From Holophagaceae bacterium UBA706 (GTDB lineage Bacteria; Acidobacteriota; Holophagae; Holophagales; Holophagaceae): a DNA stretch of 6,746 nt. Of this stretch, positions 1 to 5,568 are shown one piece after another; the first letter of the stretch is position 1, and every line of letters begins with the position of its first letter. The translations under genes and the position numbers were made by a program. Where the stretch lies: NCBI GenBank assembly GCA_002298155.1, contig DBME01000234.1, forward strand, positions 1 through 6,746, read 5' to 3'. Under the pieces are notes generated by a model. It saw only the letters and a list, made by a program, of their open reading frames with translations, made no database searches and was not told the origin of the DNA.

Positions 1-1287
1 CAGTTCGACAAGACCTTCCCCACCCTGGACTGCGCCGCCTGCATCCTCACGCCCAAGATGGTGGCCGTGGACCAGCACGACAACATCGAGCTCATGACCT
101 GGTCCGAAGTGGAGGAGGTCTCCGGCAGGCCCGGCGCCTTCCGGGTCAAGGTGCGCAAGAAGGCCCGCTACGTGGACCTCGACGCCTGCGTGGCCTGCAA
201 CGACTGCTCCGCCATCTGCCCCCAGTCCACGGAGAGCGAGTTCGACAGCTCCATCTCCATGCGCAAGGCCATCTACATCCCCTTCCCCCAGGCGATCCCC
301 AATGCGTTCGTGGTGGACGCCCAGACCTGCACCTACCTCCAGTCCGGCGGCACCAAGTGCGGGGCCTGCCTCAAGAAGTGCTCCAAGGAGGCCATCCACT
401 TCGACGACAAGGACGAGATCGTGGAGATCGAGGTGGGCAACATCGTGCTCGCCACGGGCTACGACGTCTTCGACGCCCGGCGCATGGACCGTTACGGCTA
501 CGGCACCTTCCCCAACGTGATAACGGCCCTGGAGTTCGAGCGGCTCACCAACGCCTCCGGCCCCACCGGCGGGACGATCGTCATGAAGAGCCGGAAGCCG
601 AACAAGCGCACCAAGCAGGAGGAGTGGGTCTTCGACGCGGAAGGGCCGAAGCCGAAGAGCGTGGCCATCGTCCACTGCGTGGGAAGCCGGGACCGCAACT
701 ACAACCCCTACTGCTCCCGCGTCTGCTGCATGTATTCCCTGAAGTTCGCCCACCTGGTCAAGGAGAAGCTCCCGGACGCCAAGTGCTACGAGTTCTACAT
801 CGACATGCGGGCCTTCGGCAAGGGCTACGAGGAGTTCTTCGAGCGCATCAAGGAGGAGGGCATCCACGTCGTGCGGGGCCGTTCCGCCAAGGTCAGGGAG
901 GTCGACGGCCAGCTCTTCCTCCGGGGCGAGGACATCGTGGACGAGAAGATCCTGGAGATGCCCGTGGACATGGTGCTCCTCGCCGTGGGCCTCGAACCCG
1001 ACAAGAGCTCCTGCGGCCTGGGCACGATGCTGGGCCTGCCCATGGACGAAGGCGGCTGGTTCCAGGAATCCGACTACAACACCGACCCCACCGGCACGGC
1101 CCGGGGCGGCGTCTACGTGGCCGGCGTCTGCCAGGGCCCCAAGGACATCCCCGACACGGTCGCCCAGGCCTCCTCGGTGGCCGCCGAGATCCTGAAGAGC
1201 ATCCTGCGCCAGCAGGGCAGCGAATCCCAGGGCGACGTCTCCCTGGCCTCCATCGAGAATCTTGCCCGCCAGATGGCGGAGATCTGA
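1..1287 (+). CDS. hdrA: HdrA-type FAD/iron-sulfur subunit (first paralogue), 5'-partial, no C-terminal ferredoxin
   Basis: The frame is open from the first base, so the gene starts upstream and the ATG at 58 is internal; 428 residues are visible. HdrA is the cytoplasmic FAD subunit of heterodisulfide reductase and the site of flavin-based electron bifurcation in MvhADG-HdrABC. Numbering by window codon, the protein shows: a TFPTLDCAACIL segment with C11 and C14, matching the HdrA region whose cysteine reaches across the dimer; an inserted ferredoxin with C63, C66, C69, C73 and then C110, C120, C123, C127; VLATGY at 149-154 of the thioredoxin-reductase-like FAD fold; the HdrA cluster signature HCVGSR...YCSRVCC with C226, C238, C242, C243; YIDMRAFGKGYEEFF; and a final CQGPKDIPDTVAQA motif. 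It ends at 428 without the C-terminal 2x[4Fe-4S] domain of full-length HdrA. The N-terminal domain and GxGxxG lie outside the window. The qmoC-like gene follows after 16 bases. HdrA family is certain; a QmoA-like role is possible. Confidence 0.95.
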   Translation, partial: QFDKTFPTLDCAACILTPKMVAVDQHDNIELMTWSEVEEVSGRPGAFRVKVRKKARYVDLDACVACNDCSAICPQSTESEFDSSISMRKAIYIPFPQAIPNAFVVDAQTCTYLQSGGTKCGACLKKCSKEAIHFDDKDEIVEIEVGNIVLATGYDVFDARRMDRYGYGTFPNVITALEFERLTNASGPTGGTIVMKSRKPNKRTKQEEWVFDAEGPKPKSVAIVHCVGSRDRNYNPYCSRVCCMYSLKFAHLVKEKLPDAKCYEFYIDMRAFGKGYEEFFERIKEEGIHVVRGRSAKVREVDGQLFLRGEDIVDEKILEMPVDMVLLAVGLEPDKSSCGLGTMLGLPMDEGGWFQESDYNTDPTGTARGGVYVAGVCQGPKDIPDTVAQASSVAAEILKSILRQQGSESQGDVSLASIENLARQMAEI

Positions 1288-1290
1288 GCA

Positions 1291-1297
1291 GAGGGAG
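1291..1297 (+). promoter_or_regulatory. Ribosome binding site for the qmoC-like gene
   Basis: GAGGGAG lies six bases before the ATG at 1304. It supports that start over an in-frame TTG at 1262, which lies inside the preceding hdrA gene, has no such site and would add 14 residues unlike the family. Confidence 0.75.
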
Positions 1298-1303
1298 AAC
1301 ACC

Positions 1304-2440
1304 ATGGCTGTCCAAGCAGATCCCCGACTCGTGGCCGAACTGGAAACCTACGGCGCCCAGGACGTGCTCAAGTGCTACCACTGCGGCAACTGCACCGCGG
1401 TCTGCCCCTTCTCGAAGGAACCCTTCATCTTTCCCCGCAAGTCCATGCGTTACCTCCAGATGGGCCTTCGCGAGAAGCTGAAGTCCAACCTGGAACCCTG
1501 GCTCTGCTACTACTGCGGCGAATGCTCCGAGCAGTGCCCCCGGGAGGCGGAGCCCGGCGAGACGATGATGAGCATGCGCCGGTGGCTCACGGCCCAGTAC
1601 GACTTCACGGGCATCTCCAACCTCCTGTACCGCTCCTGGTACATGGAGCTCCTGGGCATCGTCATCCTGGCCGCGGCCACGGGGCTGGGCTTCTACGCTT
1701 ATGGCACCGCCCACGGCAGCATCCACGTCTACGATGGGGCAAACGCCTTCCTGCCCTCCTCCTTCATCCATGCCTTCGACTGGACCATGGGGAGCATCCT
1801 GGGGACCTTCCTCCTCATCAACTGCCTCCGCATGTGGTGGATCACCATGGGCCGGGATCCGCGGGTAAAGGTGACCCCGGCCATGTACGCCCGGCGGGCA
1901 TGGCTGCTGCTCCTGCACTTCTTCACCCAGAAGCGCTACAGCGAATGCGACCGCAAAGGCCCCTGGCGGCATCACATCGTCCTCATGCTCAGCTACGTGA
2001 CCATGCTCGTGCTCATCATGGGCTTCCTGCCGCTGGTGCAGGCCGGCCCCAAGGTCAACTGGTGGGTCCACGCCCTGGGCTACGCGGCTACGGCGGGTCT
2101 CCTGGTCACCGTGGCCATGGCCCTCCTCGGACGGGTGAGGAAGACGCGGACCCACTACAAGCACTCCCACGAGACCGACTGGATCTTCCTGATCATGCTG
2201 TTCTACGTGGCCCTCACGGGGATCCTGCAGCACGTCTGCCATCGCCTCGGCAGCCCCTACGCCGCCAACGTCCTCTACCTGGCCCACCTCATGGGCGTGG
2301 TTCCCATGCTGGTGCTCGAAGTGCCCTTCAGCAAGTGGGCGCACATGTGCTACCGGCCCCTCGCCATGTATTTCTCGCACCTCCAGATCGACGCCCTTGA
2401 AGCCCAGGGGCGCGACGTCGCCGAAACCCTGCCGGCCTGA
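1304..2440 (+). CDS. qmoC: QmoC-like HdrC-HdrE fusion: two-[4Fe-4S] protein with cytochrome b membrane domain
   Basis: This is a 378-residue membrane electron-transfer subunit. Residues 1-100 are HdrC-like, with two cluster motifs: C24, C27, C30, C34-Pro and C68, C71, C74, C78-Pro. From about 114 to 343 I count about six hydrophobic segments (roughly 114-134, 160-182, 225-246, 254-276, 293-312, 325-343), as in the HdrE/NarI/DsrM cytochrome b family. Candidate heme ligands are H156, H223 or H224, H256, H310, H313, H328 and H346; the end carries the family-typical PFSKWAH. QmoC is known to combine exactly these halves and to exchange electrons with menaquinone. Here it most likely links the soluble HdrA proteins to the quinone pool, with the FeS head on the cytoplasmic side. 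It lies between two hdrA genes, 16 bases after the first and 11 before the second. Direction of electron flow cannot be told from sequence. HdrC plus HdrE encoded as one chain is the other way to name it. Confidence 0.9.
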   Translation: MAVQADPRLVAELETYGAQDVLKCYHCGNCTAVCPFSKEPFIFPRKSMRYLQMGLREKLKSNLEPWLCYYCGECSEQCPREAEPGETMMSMRRWLTAQYDFTGISNLLYRSWYMELLGIVILAAATGLGFYAYGTAHGSIHVYDGANAFLPSSFIHAFDWTMGSILGTFLLINCLRMWWITMGRDPRVKVTPAMYARRAWLLLLHFFTQKRYSECDRKGPWRHHIVLMLSYVTMLVLIMGFLPLVQAGPKVNWWVHALGYAATAGLLVTVAMALLGRVRKTRTHYKHSHETDWIFLIMLFYVALTGILQHVCHRLGSPYAANVLYLAHLMGVVPMLVLEVPFSKWAHMCYRPLAMYFSHLQIDALEAQGRDVAETLPA

Positions 2441-2441
2441 C

Positions 2442-2447
2442 GGAGAG
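2442..2447 (+). promoter_or_regulatory. Ribosome binding site for the second hdrA
   Basis: GGAGAG is placed four bases before the ATG at 2452 (six from the GGAG core). It sits in the 11-base gap after the qmoC-like stop codon and fixes the start that gives the conserved HdrA N-terminus IGVYVCNCGTNI. Confidence 0.7.
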
Positions 2448-2451
2448 CATC

Positions 2452-4161
2452 ATGGAAAACCACAAGATCGGCGTCTATGTCTGCAACTGCGGCACCAACA
2501 TCAACAAGGTGGTGGATTGCGAGTCCGTCGCCAGCCACGCCCTGGACCAGCCCGGTGTGGTGTGCGCGAAGAGCTACAAGTACATGTGCTCCAATCCCGG
2601 CCAGGAGATGATCATCAAGGACATCAAGGAGCAGGGCCTGAATCGCGTGGTGATCTCGGCCTGCAGCCCCCGGATGCACGAGACGACTTTCCGTGGCGCC
2701 CTCTCCAAGGCGGGCATCAATCCCTATTTCCTGGAGATGGCCAATATCCGCGAGCAGTGCTCCTGGGTCCACACGGACCTCCGGGCCGCCACCGACAAGG
2801 CCATGGACCTCACCCGGGGCGCCGTGCGCCGCGTGGTCCACCACGAGGCCCTGGAGAAGCGCTTCGTGGACATGTGTCCGGTCACCCTGGTCCTGGGTGG
2901 TGGCATCACGGGCATGTCCGCGGCCCTCGAGCTGGCCGAGTCCGGCAACCTGGTCTATCTGGTCGAGAAGACCGGGGCCCTGGGCGGCAACCTGGCCCGG
3001 GTCGACCTCACCGCCCCCTACCTGGATTCCGCCCGGGACCTCATCCGCGAGCGCATCCTTCGGGTCAAGGCCAACCCGAACATCACCGTGTTCCTTGACT
3101 CCCGGCTGGACACCCTGGACGGCTACGTGGGCAACTTCAAGACCATGATCCAGACCCCCACCGGGGAGAAGGTGCCCGTGGACGTGGGAAGCGTGGTGGT
3201 GGCCACGGGGTACAAGCCCTTCGACCCCACACCCGTGAAGGCCTTCGGCTACGGAACGAATCCCGACGTCATCACCAGCTTCGAATTCGAGAAGATGCTG
3301 CGCTCGGGCAACATCGTCACCTCCAAGGGCAAGCCGCCCAGGTACGTGACGATCATCCACTGCGTGGGCAGCCGTTCCGAGGAGTTCCATCCCTACTGCT
3401 CCCGGGTCTGCTGCATGACCGCCCTGAAGTACGGCCAGGAGGTGAAGTCGGCCCTGCCCGAAGCCTTCGTGTACGACCTGTACATCGACATGCACGCCTT
3501 CGGGAAGGGCTGCGAGGACTTCTACAAGCAGGCCTCGACCATCCGCACCATCTTCCTGATGTACCAGAAGAACACCTCGCCCCAGCTCCTGCCCGCGGGT
3601 CCCAAGGACGACTGCGGAATGCTCCTGCGGGTCGACGACCGGCTCTGCGGCGAGGAGGTGGACATCCCCACGGACCTGGTCGTCCTCATGGTGGGCATGG
3701 AGGCGCGGGAGGACAGCGCCGAAGTGGCCCGCCTGGTGAACATCAGCCGGGACCGTGACGGCTGGTTCATCGAGAGCCACCCCAAGCTGGACCCCGTAGC
3801 CACGACCACCGAGGGCGTCTACATCGCCGGCTGCTGCCAGTCCCCCAAGGACATCAACGAGTCCGTCGCCCAGGCCCGGGCAGCCTCGGCCCGCATCATG
3901 GCCAAGATCGCCAAGGGACGCCTGGAGGTCGACGCGGTGTTCGCCGAAGTGACCCAGGACGACTGCTCCGGGTGCCGGGTCTGCAACGACCTCTGCCCCT
4001 ACAGCGCCATCGAGTTCGACCCGGACGCCAGGAAGAGCTCGGTTATCAGCGCCAAGTGCAAGGCCTGCGGGGCCTGCGTCACCGCCTGCCCCTCGGCGGC
4101 CATCAAGGGCAGGCATTTCACCGATGAACAGATCTTCGCGCAGATCGAGGGGGTGCTCTGA
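2452..4161 (+). CDS. hdrA: HdrA-type FAD/iron-sulfur subunit (second paralogue), complete, lacking the internal ferredoxin insert
   Basis: This complete HdrA has 569 residues, about 90 fewer than full-length methanogen HdrA. Order of parts: the N-terminal HdrA domain (GVYVCNCGTNI, C11, C13, C38, C46, C71, C103), which in the family binds a [4Fe-4S] cluster; FAD-binding GGGITGMSAA at 149-158 and GALGGNLARV at 175-184; VVVATGY at 248-254; the cluster signature C304, C316, C320, C321; CCQSPKDINESVAQA near 461-475; and a C-terminal bacterial-type ferredoxin with C505, C508, C511, C515 and C536, C539, C542, C546. Between about 184 and 245 it lacks both the FPTxDCxxCIL segment and the inserted ferredoxin that the first HdrA has, so the short length is explained. 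After YIDMHAFGKG the usual RGR stretch is replaced by IFLMYQKNTSPQ, recalling QmoB-type proteins. Its TGA shares one base with the mvhD start, so the two are translationally coupled. Probable role: flavin hub receiving electrons from MvhD. The HdrA family call is certain; the partner assignments are inferred. Confidence 0.96.
   Translation: MENHKIGVYVCNCGTNINKVVDCESVASHALDQPGVVCAKSYKYMCSNPGQEMIIKDIKEQGLNRVVISACSPRMHETTFRGALSKAGINPYFLEMANIREQCSWVHTDLRAATDKAMDLTRGAVRRVVHHEALEKRFVDMCPVTLVLGGGITGMSAALELAESGNLVYLVEKTGALGGNLARVDLTAPYLDSARDLIRERILRVKANPNITVFLDSRLDTLDGYVGNFKTMIQTPTGEKVPVDVGSVVVATGYKPFDPTPVKAFGYGTNPDVITSFEFEKMLRSGNIVTSKGKPPRYVTIIHCVGSRSEEFHPYCSRVCCMTALKYGQEVKSALPEAFVYDLYIDMHAFGKGCEDFYKQASTIRTIFLMYQKNTSPQLLPAGPKDDCGMLLRVDDRLCGEEVDIPTDLVVLMVGMEAREDSAEVARLVNISRDRDGWFIESHPKLDPVATTTEGVYIAGCCQSPKDINESVAQARAASARIMAKIAKGRLEVDAVFAEVTQDDCSGCRVCNDLCPYSAIEFDPDARKSSVISAKCKACGACVTACPSAAIKGRHFTDEQIFAQIEGVL
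4147..4154 (+). promoter_or_regulatory. Ribosome binding site and coupled start for mvhD
   Basis: GAGGGGGT sits inside the last codons of hdrA, six bases before the ATG at 4161. The ATG overlaps the hdrA stop as TGATG, an arrangement that couples translation and favours equal amounts of the two proteins. Confidence 0.65.
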
Positions 4162-4598
4162 TGGCAGGCTTCGAACCAAAGATCGTCGGCTTCCTCTGCA
4201 ACTGGTGCTCCTACACCGGCGCCGACCTAGCCGGCACCAGCCGCATCAAGTACGCCGCCAACCTGCGGGTGATCCGCACCATGTGCAGCGCCCGCATCGA
4301 CCCCACCTTCATCCTCAAGGCCCTGCTTGAAGGCGCCGACGGCGTCCTCATCTGCGGCTGCCATCCTGGCGACTGCCATTACGTGGAGGGGAACTACAAG
4401 GCCATGCGCCGCTACCCCCTCCTGAAGCGCCTGCTGGACGACTACGGCATCGAGAACGAGCGCGTGCAGCTCGAGTGGGTCAGCGCCAGCGAAGGCAAGC
4501 GCTTCGCCGAGGTGGTGGACAACATGACCGAGCAGATCAAGGCCCTGGGACCCTGCAAGGTCCGCACGTCCCTGGCCTTCGACATGGCCGAGAGGTGA
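4161..4598 (+). CDS. mvhD: MvhD, [2Fe-2S] subunit linking hydrogenase to HdrA
   Basis: This 145-residue protein has the length and signature of MvhD (FlpD family). MvhD carries electrons from the hydrogenase small subunit MvhG to HdrA in the cytoplasmic MvhADG-HdrABC complex. Visible motifs are FLCNWCSYTGADLAG (C13, C16), IRTMCSARID (C42), and GADGVLICGCHPGDCHY (C65, C67, C72). These cysteines include the ligands of a [2Fe-2S] cluster; which four are used cannot be told here. C132 lies outside the conserved block. The gene overlaps hdrA by one base and is followed by mvhG after two bases, so its order is hdrA-mvhD-mvhG-mvhA. In QmoB and in some HdrA proteins an MvhD domain is fused to the HdrA C-terminus; here the same order exists as two chains. 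Identity is secure. Confidence 0.96.
   Translation: MAGFEPKIVGFLCNWCSYTGADLAGTSRIKYAANLRVIRTMCSARIDPTFILKALLEGADGVLICGCHPGDCHYVEGNYKAMRRYPLLKRLLDDYGIENERVQLEWVSASEGKRFAEVVDNMTEQIKALGPCKVRTSLAFDMAER
4592..4597 (+). promoter_or_regulatory. Ribosome binding site for mvhG, with an alternative GTG start
   Basis: GAGGTG overlaps the end of mvhD and precedes the ATG at 4601. An in-frame GTG at 4595, overlapping the mvhD stop as GTGA, would add only two residues (Met-Ser). The ATG is preferred because the GAGGTG serves it; the GTG would lie inside that site. Confidence 0.55.
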
Positions 4599-4600
4599 GC

Positions 4601-5566
4601 ATGGAAACCGCGACCAGGAAACTTCAGATCGCCCTCTACTGGGGCGCCGCCTGCGGCGGCTGCGACGTGGCCGTGCTGGACACCAACGAGTTCATCCTCG
4701 ACGTGGCGGCGGTGGCGGACATCCGCATGTGGCCCATCGCCATGGACGGCAAGTACAAGGATATCGAGGCCATGGAGGACGGCGAGCTGGACCTCGTCAT
4801 CTTCAACGGCGCCGTGCGTAATTCGGAGAACGAATACGTCGCCAAGCTCCTTCGCCGCAAGGCCAAGGTCATGGTCGCCTTCGGGTCCTGCGCCCACATC
4901 GGGGGCATCCCGGGCCTGGCCAACCAGTTCAGCAAGGAGGAGATCTTCGACCGGGCCTACCTGGACAACCCGTCCATCGAGCCCGGCAACCGCACCGTGC
5001 CCCTGCCCGAATGCCAGGTGGAGGCGGGGACCCTGGACATCCCATACGCCTACAAGCGCGTCTACAAGCTCGACGACATCGTCCCCATCGACTACTACGT
5101 GCCGGGGTGCCCCCCGCTGCCGGCCCAGATCAAGGCCGTCCTGCTGGCGGTGGTTACCGGCAAACTCCCCGCGCGGGGCTCCGTGGTGGGCGCCAGCCAC
5201 CGCACGGTGAACGACGACTGCAAGCGCACCCGCGCCGAACGCAAGATCAAGAAGTTCTACCGTCCCTGGCAGATCCTCCAGGACCAGAGCGTCTGCCTCC
5301 TGGAGCAGGGCATCGTGTGCTGCGGCAGCGCCACCCGGTCGGGTTGCGGCGTGCGCTGTCCCAACAGCGGCATGCCCTGCCGCGGGTGCTACGGCCCCGC
5401 CCCCAACGTCAAGGACCAGGGCGCCAAGATCGTCAGCGCCCTGGCCTCCATCGTGGACAGCAAGGACCCCGAAGAGATCGACCGGATCCTCGCCGACATT
5501 CCCGACATCATGGGCTACGCCTACCGCTTCGGCCTGCCGGCGTCCATGCTCCAGAGGAGGATGTGA
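4601..5566 (+). CDS. mvhG: MvhG, [NiFe] hydrogenase small subunit (group 3c, F420-non-reducing type)
   Basis: This 321-residue protein is the electron-transfer subunit of the Mvh-type hydrogenase. It has no twin-arginine signal peptide, so it is cytoplasmic, as expected for group 3. The proximal cluster ligands are visible: C18 and C21 in WGAACGGCD, C97 in FGSCAHIGG, and C170 in VPGCPPLP. A second half rich in cysteines (C207, C232, C240, C241, C249, C253, C260, C263) supplies enough ligands for two further [4Fe-4S] clusters, matching the three-cluster MvhG architecture. It receives electrons from the NiFe centre in MvhA and passes them to MvhD, whose gene ends two bases upstream. A longer open frame reaches back to an ATG at 4475 within mvhD, but those residues look unlike hydrogenase and the family N-terminus begins near the ATG at 4601. 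Identity is secure. Confidence 0.96.
   Translation: METATRKLQIALYWGAACGGCDVAVLDTNEFILDVAAVADIRMWPIAMDGKYKDIEAMEDGELDLVIFNGAVRNSENEYVAKLLRRKAKVMVAFGSCAHIGGIPGLANQFSKEEIFDRAYLDNPSIEPGNRTVPLPECQVEAGTLDIPYAYKRVYKLDDIVPIDYYVPGCPPLPAQIKAVLLAVVTGKLPARGSVVGASHRTVNDDCKRTRAERKIKKFYRPWQILQDQSVCLLEQGIVCCGSATRSGCGVRCPNSGMPCRGCYGPAPNVKDQGAKIVSALASIVDSKDPEEIDRILADIPDIMGYAYRFGLPASMLQRRM
5553..5560 (+). promoter_or_regulatory. Strong ribosome binding site for mvhA
   Basis: AGAGGAGG within the final codons of mvhG lies eight bases before the ATG at 5569. It is the best Shine-Dalgarno match in the window and fixes the mvhA start, which sits two bases after the mvhG stop. Confidence 0.8.
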
Positions 5567-5568
5567 CC

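Noticed and set aside
58..60. ATG at 58 as the true start of the first hdrA
   Set aside because: The frame is open to base 1 and the residues before it (TFPTLDCAACILTPK) are conserved HdrA sequence, so the gene begins upstream of the window.
1288..1303. Possible promoter or terminator in the gaps between genes
   Set aside because: The gaps are 16 bases or less and hold only ribosome binding sites; no inverted repeat with a T-run or -35/-10 pair is visible.
357..1481. A plus-strand frame of 374 codons overlapping hdrA and qmoC
   Set aside because: It is the Arg/Pro/Gly-rich off-frame reading typical of high-GC genes, and both real genes are supported in other frames.
893..2380. A 495-codon minus-strand frame across the end of the first hdrA and the qmoC-like gene
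   Set aside because: Same cause: the product is rich in Gly, His, Pro and Arg without recognisable domains and lies over two well-supported genes.
2350..4179. A 609-codon open frame on the minus strand across the second hdrA
   Set aside because: It mirrors hdrA in a GC-rich gene whose third positions are nearly all G or C, which removes stops on the other strand. Its translation is low-complexity (Gly, His, Val, Ala-rich) and matches no family, while the plus strand has clear HdrA motifs.
4475..4600. Longer N-terminus for mvhG starting within mvhD
   Set aside because: It would overlap most of the mvhD C-terminus by over 120 bases, and the extra residues are Gln/Arg/Gly-rich and unlike hydrogenase; the ATG at 4601 with its ribosome binding site fits the family.
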